Assembly (NCBI RefSeq): GCF_002321025.1
Contig: NZ_DCLL01000058.1
Coordinates: 1 to 33,454, forward strand
Length of the DNA: 33,454 nt
Source: Acinetobacter lwoffii
Lineage (GTDB): Bacteria > Pseudomonadota > Gammaproteobacteria > Pseudomonadales > Moraxellaceae
Reading direction: 5' to 3'
Shown here: positions 1-8,267 of the stretch, piece after piece
Layout: the number at the start of each line of letters is the position of its first letter
Position numbering within the stretch: position 1 is the stretch's first letter
Position numbers and translations under genes: made by a program
The notes under the pieces: model-generated
Told to the model about the DNA's origin: nothing
The model's input: the letters and a program-made list of their open reading frames with translations, nothing else
Database searches by the model: none

Positions 1-26
1 TCCGTCTATCTCGTCGGTATGGGTGC

Positions 27-54
27 ATTCTAGAGGATTTCAGAATCATTGCAA
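27..54 (-). promoter_or_regulatory. Probable rRNA-operon P1-type promoter reading off the left edge
   Basis: Read on the minus strand there is a -35 hexamer TTGCAA (49-54), a 16-nt spacer (33-48) and a -10 hexamer TAGAAT (27-32). A GC-rich discriminator (GCACCC) follows, and a very A/T-rich stretch lies upstream (about 60-130). A GC-rich discriminator with an AT-rich UP-like region is typical of stringently controlled stable-RNA promoters. No gene is visible between it and the window edge, so an rRNA operon just outside is an inference; a tRNA or ribosomal-protein operon is also possible. Confidence 0.5.
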
Positions 55-494
55 CCCCCAATTCACTATATTTTTCACGTATGTCTTTTTTTTCTACAAA
101 AATTACTGAAAAATCGCTTTTTTATCTAATTTTTAAGCGTTTTTATGCAATAAACCCACTAAACACGTCATTTTATTTTTATAACTGAAAATTCATTTAG
201 ACCTAAAAACTATCACAATAATATTTAAAACAGTATTTTTAGCCTTTTGACATTCAAATCTTATCTTTTATTTAAATTAGCTCATCAAAAGAAAACCAAA
301 ATTATTCTATCTCGTCCAATAAACTGATCTAAATCCTAGACTCCTCAATTGATGAGTTATTTTTTACGTACAAGGCTTTTATAAAAGCCTATTTTTAGGC
401 TGCTATATAGAAGAAGTATTCATTTTTAGTTTTTCGAATCCCAAGACCATGCGTAGATCACTTATATATAGAAGATAAAGTCTGTTATTTTGCA
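55..494. other. AT-rich gene-free stretch
   Basis: No credible open reading frame or RNA gene is seen in these roughly 440 bases. The left part is probably the upstream region of the leftward promoter at 27-54. The only clear structure is the palindrome at 373-390. Confidence 0.5.
373..390. repeat. 18-bp perfect palindrome, possible terminator hairpin
   Basis: AGGCTTTTATAAAAGCCT is a perfect inverted repeat followed on the plus strand by ATTTTT. It lies downstream of the leftward gene at 495-788 but has no T-tract in that direction. Its role as a terminator is therefore uncertain. Confidence 0.35.
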
Positions 495-788
495 TTAAGC
501 GACTTTTTCCTGCTGTTGCTGTCCACGCCAATGTTGCATGACCTCTACAGTCATGTCTTTCTTACCCTGATAATCCTCGGCAATAAAGAATAATTTCGCG
601 CGTCGCGGTAACTGCTCTTCAATCAGGGAAAATAGAAAGTAATGCGCGGCCAGATCAAGCTGCATAAATAAAGTATAGACAGATCCATAGAGTTGCTGTT
701 TTTGTTCGACCGGCTGGTATTCAAATAAGAACCGTAATATGCAATCGATTTGTTCATCAAAAATATTTTCTGTTGGAAAGCGATACAT
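495..788 (-). CDS. Hypothetical 97-aa cytoplasmic protein
   Basis: I do not recognise a family. The 97-residue product has no signal peptide or membrane segment. It has a hydrophobic, aromatic-rich middle (about residues 13-55), a charged C-terminal half and a glutamine-rich tail. The start is well supported: on the minus strand a strong Shine-Dalgarno GAGGTGA lies four bases before the ATG at 788. It stands alone, with 540 bp to tyrS and about 490 bp of gene-free DNA on the other side, so no operon context suggests a role. The good ribosome site and intact frame argue for a real gene; function is unknown. Confidence 0.65.
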   Translation of the reverse strand: MYRFPTENIFDEQIDCILRFLFEYQPVEQKQQLYGSVYTLFMQLDLAAHYFLFSLIEEQLPRRAKLFFIAEDYQGKKDMTVEVMQHWRGQQQQEKVA

Positions 789-1278
789 TCAATCACCTCT
801 GCCTTAATTTTTTATGTTTTGCACTTTTCTTTTCGAGTCATTTTGGAGTCAATTGAAATGAACTCATTCTTAGGGTCATTCACCTAAGTTCAATTTACTG
901 GTTAATTTTAAGTTTGATGGCTCAACGAGAAAAGCAGGCATGCAGATTTATATCTTGATTACGCAATAATAAAGAAAAAAGGAAGAGATCTCTCCCAAAA
1001 TCTCCTCCTTAGAATTGAATCTTTACCCGATCCATTATGTCATTATTATAGTTATTCGCTTTAAAGCTTTTAAAAAGAGCCTCTTGGAAAAGAGACTTTC
1101 TCAGTTGTGGAGTACTATTATTTTTACTACCCTCTAGATGCTCTAAACGAATTCTCTAGATGAATAAATCCTATACATAATAAAGATGAAAAGCAAGTGA
1201 TTTGGGAAAAATTAACTATTGTTTTCATAGGGTTTTTTTTGACTTTACTTATTTGATTTTTAAATATAGAACATCAAT
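789..1278. other. Gene-free AT-rich interval upstream of the 97-aa gene
   Basis: About 490 bases with no credible gene on either strand. It should hold the leftward promoter of the 495-788 gene. Several short imperfect inverted repeats are present but none is convincing. Confidence 0.5.
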
Positions 1279-1301
1279 AAAAAAAGCAGACCGAAGCCTG
1301 C
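1279..1301 (-). terminator. Rho-independent terminator of tyrS
   Basis: On the minus strand the stem GCAGGC / GTCTGC encloses a TTCG tetraloop (1286-1301, one G-T pair) and is followed by seven T residues (complement of 1279-1285). It lies 27 bases beyond the tyrS stop codon. Confidence 0.85.
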
Positions 1302-1327
1302 TTTTATTTCAATAACTTATCCGCTCT

Positions 1328-2542
1328 TTAGTCAACAAAAGTGACTTTAGCAATTGCTTTTTTGCTGGCCTGAACAATCAAAGTCACGTTCTCTTTCACA
1401 GAATACGTCGTATCTACAGTCTGCCAATCCACTTTTACTGCGCCACGGCCTAATGCATCCTTGGCTTGGGCTGCATTTTTGGTTAAGCCTGCCTCACGTA
1501 AAATCGAGGTAATAAAGATTTCACCACCAAACTCGCCACGTGAAATGGTCACTTCTGGCGTACCTTCGGGTAATTCACCTTCAGTAATGATATTACCCGC
1601 GCCTTTGTGGGCATTGGCAGCCGCTTCTGCACCATGGAAACGCTCGACCAGCTCCAGCGCAAGAATCTTTTTGACTTCTTGTGGATTACGGCCTTCAGCC
1701 ACTTCTTTTAATAACTGTTGAATTTCTTCAATGGTTTTGAAGCTCAGCAGATCAAAATAACGCTCAATCAATGCATCCGGCATTGAGAGCACTTTTTGGT
1801 ACATCGCGCCCGGTGCATCAAATACACCAATATAGTTACCTAAAGACTTAGACATCTTGTTGACGCCATCTAAACCTTCAAGAATTGGCACTGTGATACA
1901 TACTTGTGCTTCTTGATTATAACGACCTTGTAAGGTACGACCCATCAACAGGTTAAAGGTCTGATCTGTACCACCCAGTTCTACGTCTGCTTCCAGCGCA
2001 ACAGAGTCATAGCCTTGTACCAATGGGTACAAAAATTCATGAATCGCGATCGGCTGCTGGTTGTTATAACGTTTGGTGAAATCATCACGCTCCAACATAC
2101 GCGCAACCGTTTGCTGTGATGCCAATTGAATTAAATCAGCCGCAGTTTTTTGCGCAAACCATTCCGAGTTAAACACCACTTTGGTTTTGTCGGGATCAAG
2201 AATTTTAAATACTTGTTCTTGATATGTTTTAGCGTTCTCTAAAACCTGTTCACGTGACAATGGTGGACGTGTTGCGCTCTTACCAGTTGGGTCACCGATC
2301 ATCGCAGTATAGTCACCGATCAGAAACAACACTTCATGACCCAAATCTTGGAATACTTTTAACTTATTAATGAGAACCGTGTGGCCCAAGTGCAAATCAG
2401 GCGCAGTCGGATCAAAACCCGCTTTAATTTTTAATGGGCGATTCTGTTTTAATTTCTTGAGAAGGTCTTCTTCAGAAATAATTTCGTGGGTGCCTCGTTG
2501 AATGAGGGCAAGTTGTTCTTCAGCCGGCAGGAAATTTGACAT
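1328..2542 (-). CDS. tyrS: Tyrosyl-tRNA synthetase
   Basis: Charges tRNA-Tyr with tyrosine in the cytoplasm. The 404-aa product shows the class I signatures: the HIGH-type motif HLGH inside DLHLGHTVLINKL near residue 54, and KMSKS near residue 230. The segment GYDSVALEADVELGGTDQ is the substrate-pocket region. The C-terminal roughly 70 residues form an S4-like RNA-binding domain. Length and the HLGH form fit the longer TyrZ-type enzymes rather than Bacillus-type TyrS. I start at ATG 2542 (MSNFLPAEEQ); an in-frame TTG at 2554 is less likely. It is divergent from anmK with only 80 bp between the two start codons, which must hold both promoters. No T-box leader is visible. Confidence 0.95.
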   Translation of the reverse strand: MSNFLPAEEQLALIQRGTHEIISEEDLLKKLKQNRPLKIKAGFDPTAPDLHLGHTVLINKLKVFQDLGHEVLFLIGDYTAMIGDPTGKSATRPPLSREQVLENAKTYQEQVFKILDPDKTKVVFNSEWFAQKTAADLIQLASQQTVARMLERDDFTKRYNNQQPIAIHEFLYPLVQGYDSVALEADVELGGTDQTFNLLMGRTLQGRYNQEAQVCITVPILEGLDGVNKMSKSLGNYIGVFDAPGAMYQKVLSMPDALIERYFDLLSFKTIEEIQQLLKEVAEGRNPQEVKKILALELVERFHGAEAAANAHKGAGNIITEGELPEGTPEVTISRGEFGGEIFITSILREAGLTKNAAQAKDALGRGAVKVDWQTVDTTYSVKENVTLIVQASKKAIAKVTFVD

Positions 2543-2622
2543 CACAAAATCCAATACATCAGTTACTCAATTTGTGCGATATACTAACACTTTTTCAGCA
2601 TATTGCAGGCTTAAGAATAACC

Positions 2623-3750
2623 ATGACAGCGATCTATATTGGGGTAATGACCGGCACGAGCATGGATGGTGTCGATATTGTTGCTGCTTCTTTTGATCCA
2701 CTCCAGCTTCATGCCACACTCACTTTGGCATTTGATCCCGACCTTCGGGATGAGCTGATGGCACTGACCTTGCCAGATGACAATGAAATTGACCGTATGG
2801 GCAAGGCTGATGTTGCACTGGCACAAATGATTGGTCATGGTATTAATGCGCTGATTGAAAAAAATAACCTGGATAAATCCAGAATCAAGGCGATTGGCTC
2901 GCATGGCCAGACCATCCGGCATCGTCCTGAACATGGTTTTACCCTACAAATTGGTGACCCGAACATCATTACTGAAATTACTCAGATTCCGGTGATTTCA
3001 GATTTCCGTCGTCGTGATCTGGCGGCAGGTGGTCAGGGAGCACCTTTAGTTCCAGCATTTCATCAGGATATTTTCCAGCATGACAGCATTCACCGGGTAA
3101 TTTTAAATCTGGGTGGCATTGCCAATGTCAGCCTGCTGCCTGCCGGGAAGCCTGAAGAGGTTTATGGTTTTGATACCGGACCGGCCAATATCTTGATGGA
3201 TGCTTGGTGTTCCCGTTATACCGGTCAGCCTTTTGATGAAAATGGCAACTGGGCAGCCTATGGCACCCCGATTCGCAGTTTGCTTGATCGCTTGCAGTCA
3301 CACGCATTCTTCTCCAAAGAACCTCCGAAAAGTACCGGTCGTGAAGATTTCAACCTGGAATGGCTGGATGAACAGATTGCTGACTGGCGCAATGACCTGC
3401 AATACGATGAACTGGAAGATACTCCAGAAAATGTACAGGCGACTTTATTAAAGCTCACTACCCGTGCCATTAAAAAAGCAATTTACCGCTCTGGCATGGA
3501 TAACGGACAGGTTTTTGTTTGCGGTGGCGGTGCCTATAACTCACATTTACTGGAGCAGTTGCGCTGGCGCCTGCGCAAACATGAATGGAGCGTACAGACT
3601 ACCGCCGATCTGGGCCTCAGTCCCACCTGGGTGGAAGCTACTGCCTTTGCCTGGCTGGCCATGCGTTTTATGAATCAACTGAATGGTAACCTGCCTGCAG
3701 TCACTGGTGCCGCTGGCTATCGCGTCCTTGGCACCATTACTGCTGTTTAA
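2623..3750 (+). CDS. anmK: Anhydro-N-acetylmuramic acid kinase
   Basis: Phosphorylates 1,6-anhydro-MurNAc, opening its anhydro ring to give MurNAc-6-phosphate, a step of cell-wall recycling. The 375-aa protein opens with the family signature IGVMTGTSMDGVD. It continues with SHGQTIRHRP, ISDFRRRDLAAGGQGAPLVP and the glycine-rich VCGGGAYN near the C-terminus, as in the ASKHA-fold AnmK family. The ATG at 2623 is chosen because it begins immediately before this signature; the frame is open 29 codons further upstream, but that segment is unrelated to the family and covers the tyrS start. A terminator follows at 3815. In the same window are a lytic transglycosylase, which makes its substrate precursor, and Mpl. 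Confidence 0.95.
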   Translation: MTAIYIGVMTGTSMDGVDIVAASFDPLQLHATLTLAFDPDLRDELMALTLPDDNEIDRMGKADVALAQMIGHGINALIEKNNLDKSRIKAIGSHGQTIRHRPEHGFTLQIGDPNIITEITQIPVISDFRRRDLAAGGQGAPLVPAFHQDIFQHDSIHRVILNLGGIANVSLLPAGKPEEVYGFDTGPANILMDAWCSRYTGQPFDENGNWAAYGTPIRSLLDRLQSHAFFSKEPPKSTGREDFNLEWLDEQIADWRNDLQYDELEDTPENVQATLLKLTTRAIKKAIYRSGMDNGQVFVCGGGAYNSHLLEQLRWRLRKHEWSVQTTADLGLSPTWVEATAFAWLAMRFMNQLNGNLPAVTGAAGYRVLGTITAV

Positions 3751-3814
3751 ATTCAGCGAATTACTATTATCTTGCATGACTCTATAGCTACATAACTACT
3801 CAAAAACAGTCATC

Positions 3815-3846
3815 AAAAAAGGTCTGCATGAATGCAGACCTTTTTT
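3815..3846. terminator. Bidirectional terminator between anmK and the lytic transglycosylase
   Basis: A 9-bp perfect stem GGTCTGCAT / ATGCAGACC (3821-3829 and 3832-3840) is flanked by A6 on the left and T6 on the right. It can therefore end transcription from both convergent genes. Confidence 0.9.
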
Positions 3847-3861
3847 CGTTTTCAATATTCT

Positions 3862-5154
3862 TTATTGCATCATGCGTTTGGCATTTTCATTTCTAAAGGC
3901 CCGCAAAATCTGCTGACCAGCACGACCTGTTGGACTCAAGCCCAAACGCTGCTGTTCCTGACGAATCGCTTGACGGGTTTTATCTCCAATCAGACCATCC
4001 ACCGCACCAATATCATAGCCACGGTTTAACAGAAATTGCTGGATCTCACGACGTTCTGCACGCGAAGTTCCCGGATCATCAGTAGGCCATGTGGTCATAA
4101 ATGAGCCTTTACCTTGCAGGCGATCGGATAAATGCGCAATCGCCAAGGCATAACTTTCTGCCGCGTTATAGCTATAAATGGCATCAAAGTTTTTAAAGAC
4201 CAAAAATACTGGACCACTCGGGCCTGCAGGTGTAAGCAATCCGGCCTGAGAAGATTGCGATAAATTTCCTTGAACCAATGCCGAACCATCGGCACGAACC
4301 ACCCCTTGATTGATCCAGCTACTCAAGGATTTTTTATTTCTTCGGCCTTCACCGGAAACCGACATGCCTTGCGGAATCTTGACTTCAAAGCCCCAAGGTT
4401 GCCCGCTCTGCCAGCCACGCTTGCTTAAAAAGTTGGCGGTCGATGCCAGTGCATCAGGAATGCTCGAAACCAGATCACGTCGGCCATCACCATCAAAATC
4501 AACTGCAAGTTCATCATAAGTCGATGGCATAAACTGGGTATGACCAAATGCGCCTGCCCAGGAACCCTTTAATTGTTCTTCACGCACATCGCCACGCTGT
4601 AACAGTTTCATTGTGGTAAAAAACTCACCACGAAAATAACTCTGGCGACGACCTTCACAGCTCAAAGTTCCTAAAGCCTGTAATAAAGGATATTTCCCCG
4701 AAATATCACCAAAATTACTTTCGACACCCCATACCGCAACTACCGTTTCTGCAGGTACACCATAGGTAGCAGCAACACGATTGAGCACCTCACGATGTTG
4801 CTGTAGTTTTTGCCGGCCGAGCTGAACCCGTTCTTCATCCACCAAACCAGATAGATAATCCCAAATCGGGGTAGAAAATTCAGGCTGGTAATTCAGGCGT
4901 TCAATCACTGAATAATCCGGGTTTAAGTTCTGGGTATAACGATCATAGGTACTGCCGCTTACACCTCTAGCAACAGCTTGACTGCGCAAATTAGCGAGAC
5001 AGTTTTGAAAATTATTTTGGGAGGCATAATTCGGGATATTTGAACTAGAGGTCAAATCAGTCGGCGTGACACGTTGACCATTAATAATAAGTTCAGCCTG
5101 TGCCTGTGAAGCAGCCAAGACCACAGAACCAATAAAAAGTGCAAGCCGTTGCAT
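3862..5154 (-). CDS. Secreted MltB-family lytic murein transglycosylase
   Basis: Cleaves the MurNAc-GlcNAc bond of peptidoglycan, leaving 1,6-anhydroMurNAc ends. The 430-aa product begins with a classical Sec signal peptide (residues 1-20, ending AQA before Glu21) and no lipobox cysteine, so it should be a soluble periplasmic protein. The transglycosylase domain spans about 45-340. The likely catalytic glutamate is Glu145 in VWGVESNFG, followed by GAFGHTQFMPSTY near 200. A C-terminal peptidoglycan-binding_1 domain occupies about 368-425 (RGYDIGAVDGLIGDKT). This architecture matches the TIGR02283-type MltB_2 group rather than lipoprotein MltB. The ATG at 5154 is preceded by AAGGG. It is monocistronic and its upstream region is the unusual motif array. 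Confidence 0.9.
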   Translation of the reverse strand: MQRLALFIGSVVLAASQAQAELIINGQRVTPTDLTSSSNIPNYASQNNFQNCLANLRSQAVARGVSGSTYDRYTQNLNPDYSVIERLNYQPEFSTPIWDYLSGLVDEERVQLGRQKLQQHREVLNRVAATYGVPAETVVAVWGVESNFGDISGKYPLLQALGTLSCEGRRQSYFRGEFFTTMKLLQRGDVREEQLKGSWAGAFGHTQFMPSTYDELAVDFDGDGRRDLVSSIPDALASTANFLSKRGWQSGQPWGFEVKIPQGMSVSGEGRRNKKSLSSWINQGVVRADGSALVQGNLSQSSQAGLLTPAGPSGPVFLVFKNFDAIYSYNAAESYALAIAHLSDRLQGKGSFMTTWPTDDPGTSRAERREIQQFLLNRGYDIGAVDGLIGDKTRQAIRQEQQRLGLSPTGRAGQQILRAFRNENAKRMMQ

Positions 5155-5234
5155 AAGACCCTTGAATATTTAGATTTTGAATTATGCTTCTACCTTAGCA
5201 GCTCATGATGAAAATTAAAGCGCCAATGCGTAAA

Positions 5235-5606
5235 TTTAAATTCATAATTCCTACACTTTTAAATTCATTTTGTAATCTTTAAATTTAAACACGAGTTATC
5301 CACAAGCTTGTTTTAAATTCAAATCAGCAGGATTTTTGAATTTAAAAAATTACTGGGGATAACTTGTTTCAGGAAAAGCGAGTCACGATCATCAACATGC
5401 TCTAATTACACTCGTTTTTGTTTTAAATTCATTTGAATAATGGGCTAATATTTTTAAATTCAAAAACTTTGAATTCATTTATCCAGTTTTAAATTTGAAT
5501 TCATATTTTTTGAATTTAAAAGCGCAAGTTTAAATTCAAAGTGCGATTTAAATTTGAATTTATTTTTATGAATTTAAATTCAAAACTGCTTTCCAGTTTT
5601 AAATTC
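5235..5606. repeat. Array of TTTAAATTC motifs
   Basis: The 9-mer TTTAAATTC occurs on the plus strand starting at 5235, 5258, 5312, 5422, 5453, 5529, 5573 and 5598. Its complement GAATTTAAA occurs at 5338, 5512 and 5570; the 5570 and 5573 copies overlap as the 12-bp palindrome GAATTTAAATTC. Near copies TTTAAATTT lie at 5278, 5488 and 5547. Many copies extend to GTTTTAAATTCAAA. The array fills the 680-bp gap between the lytic transglycosylase and purK, which holds no gene. No known element explains it; the same motif recurs at oriC and downstream of gyrB. Confidence 0.8.
5296..5304 (+). promoter_or_regulatory. Perfect DnaA box in the motif array
   Basis: TTATCCACA matches the strong DnaA-box consensus exactly. 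Weaker boxes in the same gap are TGGGGATAA (5354-5362, 8 of 9 on the minus strand), TTATCCAGT (5479-5487, 7 of 9) and TTATCTACA (5624-5632, 8 of 9). DnaA binding is an inference. Confidence 0.6.
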
Positions 5607-5784
5607 AAACTTTGATTTCAAGCTTATCTACAAGTGAATATGGCAAAATTCAGCTGTAAAAAAGGTTTTATTGGATTGTTATATTTATACTCAATTGATC
5701 AGTTTATAAGCAATTGATTTAAAAACTGATCCGACCAATGGCAGGTATTTTTGAAGAGGCGCAATCATGCCTGAAAGCAGACAA

Positions 5785-5820
5785 ATAAAAAAGCGATCAC
5801 CGAAGTGATCGCTTTTTTTA
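5785..5820. terminator. Terminator of purEK
   Basis: A 10-bp perfect stem AAGCGATCAC / GTGATCGCTT (5791-5800 and 5805-5814) has a CGAA loop, TTCG when read leftward. It has A/T tracts on both sides and lies just past the purK stop. The only rightward transcription it could stop would come from the motif array, so its main role is purEK termination. Confidence 0.9.
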
Positions 5821-5835
5821 TCAGCAAGTTAAAGC

Positions 5836-6957
5836 CTAGATGGTCATATCTTCGCTCAATGCCAATGGATTCGGTAAAATTTTCGCCAGTTGGCGGCAAA
5901 GTACAGACAATTGCGCGCTGTCATTTGGCATCAGGGTAATGTGACCAATCTTGCGGCCTTCGCGCTCTGACTTATTGTAAAGATGCAAATGTGCACCTTC
6001 CAGAGCAAGTACATCTGCAGATTTCGGATGCTGACCAATGATGTTCACCAAGACAGTTGGGCGGATCACTTCAGTTGAACCTAAAGGTAAACCTGCCACG
6101 GCACGCACATGGTTTTCAAACTGCGAACATACTGCACCTTCAATCGACCAGTGACCCGAGTTATGCACACGTGGTGCCATCTCGTTGGCATATAGGCCAT
6201 TGTCTGTCACAAACAGCTCAAGGGTCAGCACACCGACATAGTTCAGATGATTCAGCAGGCGAGTGATGTATTCTTGTGCTACCGGCTGCAAGTCAGTACT
6301 GTCCGGTGCTGGCACAATCGAGTGCGACAGAATGCCGTCATGATGATGATTTTCTGCCAATGGCCAGGTTTTTACATCACCATCTTGGCCGCGTACTGCA
6401 ATGATTGAAACTTCACGCGAGAAAGTCACGAAACTTTCAGCAATCAGTTCACCCGCAGGGCCCAATTCTGCCCAGGCCTGATCCATCTGATCGGCCGAAC
6501 GTAAAACAAATTGACCTTTGCCATCATAACCGCCACGCGAAGTTTTCAGTACGATCGGCAAGCCCAGTTCAGCTACAGCAGCCTGTAAGCTTTCCAGTGA
6601 AGTGACCGCTTTGTACGGTGCAACCGGAATAGCCAGTTCATCAAACAAGGCTTTTTCAGACAGACGATGCTGGGCAATCGCCAAAGCCTGACGCGGCGGA
6701 TGCAGTTGCTTGCTTTGCGTCAGTACATCAACATCTGCAAGTGGCGTATTTTCAAACTCAAGGCTAAATACATCTGCACTGTTAATAAAGTCTTGCAGAC
6801 CATTTTCAGCTTGGCTCGAAATCACCGGACCCAAAGCAGCAGAAGGGCAGTCTGTGCTGGCTTCAAAAAATGTACATTGAATATTTAATGGAAGTGCCGC
6901 TTGCGCCATCATACGACCCAGCTGACCGCCACCAAAAATACCGATGGTTTTATCCAT
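5836..6957 (-). CDS. purK: N5-carboxyaminoimidazole ribonucleotide synthase
   Basis: Uses ATP and bicarbonate to carboxylate AIR to N5-CAIR in de novo purine synthesis. The 373-aa protein has the N-terminal pre-ATP-grasp motif FGGGQLGRM (residues 8-16). The ATP-grasp loop RGGYDGKGQ lies at 141-149, and the metal/substrate region ELFVTDNGLYANEMAPRVHN lies near 255-275. Its length matches the family. It begins 15 bp after the purE stop codon on the same strand, so the two form a purE-purK operon with a shared terminator at 5785-5820. Confidence 0.96.
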   Translation of the reverse strand: MDKTIGIFGGGQLGRMMAQAALPLNIQCTFFEASTDCPSAALGPVISSQAENGLQDFINSADVFSLEFENTPLADVDVLTQSKQLHPPRQALAIAQHRLSEKALFDELAIPVAPYKAVTSLESLQAAVAELGLPIVLKTSRGGYDGKGQFVLRSADQMDQAWAELGPAGELIAESFVTFSREVSIIAVRGQDGDVKTWPLAENHHHDGILSHSIVPAPDSTDLQPVAQEYITRLLNHLNYVGVLTLELFVTDNGLYANEMAPRVHNSGHWSIEGAVCSQFENHVRAVAGLPLGSTEVIRPTVLVNIIGQHPKSADVLALEGAHLHLYNKSEREGRKIGHITLMPNDSAQLSVLCRQLAKILPNPLALSEDMTI

Positions 6958-6972
6958 AATCTGTGTCTCGAC

Positions 6973-7485
6973 TTAAGCCTGGCCTGGAATATTGTTGCTT
7001 GCCACTTTATCTGTTTGCGCTGCACGGAAATCTGCAACATTTTTTGCGATTTCTGGACGGGTCAAACCCAGAATTTGCGCGGCCATAATGGCAGCATTGG
7101 TGGCACCGGCAGGACCAATCGCCAAGGTACCGACTGCAATACCTGCTGGCATTTGCACAATAGACAGCAATGAATCAACACCGTTTAAAATCGAAGATTT
7201 CACCGGTACACCCAAAACTGGAAGATCAGTTTTCGCCGCACACATCCCCGGTAAATGCGCTGCGCCACCTGCACCGGCAATAATTACCTGAATACCACGA
7301 TCACGCGCTTGCTCGGCATATTCAAACAGGCGGTCTGGGGTACGGTGTGCAGAAACAACTTCGGCTTCAAATGGGACACCAAGCTGCTTGAGCATATTGG
7401 CAGTGTGTTCGAGAGTTGCCCAATCTGATTGAGAACCCATGATAATACCTACGAGAGGAGTATCTTGTGCAGCAGCCGCATTCAT
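6973..7485 (-). CDS. purE: N5-carboxyaminoimidazole ribonucleotide mutase
   Basis: Converts N5-CAIR to CAIR in purine biosynthesis, acting directly after PurK. The 170-aa protein carries the class I PurE motifs GSQSDW (17-22), SAHRTP with the catalytic histidine at 47, and AGAGGAAHLPGM. I start at ATG 7485 (MNAAAAQDTP), which has a GGAAAA element about seven bases upstream. The frame is open to 7584, but the extra 33 residues are not family-like. It is first in the purEK operon. The 198-bp gap to the upstream DUF486 gene should hold its promoter; no operator was recognised. Confidence 0.95.
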   Translation of the reverse strand: MNAAAAQDTPLVGIIMGSQSDWATLEHTANMLKQLGVPFEAEVVSAHRTPDRLFEYAEQARDRGIQVIIAGAGGAAHLPGMCAAKTDLPVLGVPVKSSILNGVDSLLSIVQMPAGIAVGTLAIGPAGATNAAIMAAQILGLTRPEIAKNVADFRAAQTDKVASNNIPGQA

Positions 7486-7667
7486 TGCAAATTTTCCAGA
7501 GATTAAAGTGAGAAAAGATAAATCTCGACGAGAGAGCCAAGCTTGAATAGGAGTGCGTATTATAGACTGAAAATTCAGCTTCATAAAATTTAACGGTCAA
7601 AGCAAGGCTCGATTTTTCTTGTTTTTTTATCGAATTTTCAAAAACTGGAATAAAAATAAGGGAGTAG

Positions 7668-7696
7668 CCGCAGTTACAACTATTTAGGAACTGCGG
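7668..7696 (-). terminator. Hairpin spanning the stop codon of the DUF486 gene
   Basis: CCGCAGTT (7668-7675) and AACTGCGG (7689-7696) form a perfect 8-bp stem around a 13-nt loop that contains the stop codon. Reading leftward the T-rich stretch starts about 10 bases later, so this is a weak or atypical terminator. Confidence 0.35.
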
Positions 7697-8031
7697 AATA
7701 CAAAATAGACACATCCACACAGACATAAAGCAGCCCAGAGATAATCCAGTTTAAAAGGCTGCTTAAACATGAAAATCATAAAAGGAACAAAGACCAGTAA
7801 AGTCACGACTTCCTGGGTAATTTTCATTTGACCGACTGCCATTCCTTGCTGCGCCAGTAATTTGGTCGCCGGAATCATCAGGCTATATTCAAACAGGGCA
7901 ATGGCCCAGCTGAATAAAATCGCTTGCCAGAGCGGTGCATCATGTGGCAAAAACTTTAAATGCCCATACCAGGCCAGGGTCATAAAACAGTTGGCAATTA
8001 CCAGAAGAAATAAAGCCGGCAGCATCTGCAT
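7684..8031 (-). CDS. DUF486 / DMT-family small membrane protein
   Basis: An inner-membrane protein of 115 aa with four predicted hydrophobic helices (about 4-22, 33-52, 72-89, 95-112). The stretch NCFMTLAWYGHLKF near the N-terminus and KITQEVVTLLVFVPFMIFMF in the second half are typical of DUF486, a small relative of the drug/metabolite transporter superfamily. No substrate is known. It is encoded upstream of purE on the same strand but 198 bp away and separated by a hairpin, so co-transcription is uncertain. It is divergent from mpl across 236 bp. Confidence 0.85.
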   Translation of the reverse strand: MQMLPALFLLVIANCFMTLAWYGHLKFLPHDAPLWQAILFSWAIALFEYSLMIPATKLLAQQGMAVGQMKITQEVVTLLVFVPFMIFMFKQPFKLDYLWAALCLCGCVYFVFRSS

Positions 8032-8267
8032 GCACTCTGCAAAAAGGTCGAACTTATTTTACGGTTTATTAGGCGAAAAGACATTGCGTCACTTTGAAAT
8101 TTTCTTTGAATTTATCCGTGAAACAGGATTTAAAAAATCCCGCAACAAGGCCAGAATTTTCACTATCTTTTCAGCTAAAGCCTTGCTATCGTTGCTTGCA
8201 AATTGAATAAATCATGACAACAGCACCAATATAAAGTGATGGGTCAGACAGGAACGGAGTGAAGTAG

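Noticed and set aside
2243..2262. Possible parS at the TGTTCACGTGACA stretch in tyrS
   Set aside because: The arms are shifted by one base relative to the CACGTG core, so it does not fit TGTTNCACGTGNAACA.
5235..5606. CRISPR array in the 5.2-kb repeat region
   Set aside because: The repeat unit is only 9-14 bp, spacing is irregular (17-84 bp) and copies occur in both orientations; no cas genes are present.
7655..7700. GGGAGTAGC on the plus strand before a hairpin, reminiscent of the yybP-ykoY riboswitch
   Set aside because: It lacks the second conserved loop and has no rightward gene until mpl 570 bp away; the hairpin belongs to the end of the leftward DUF486 gene.
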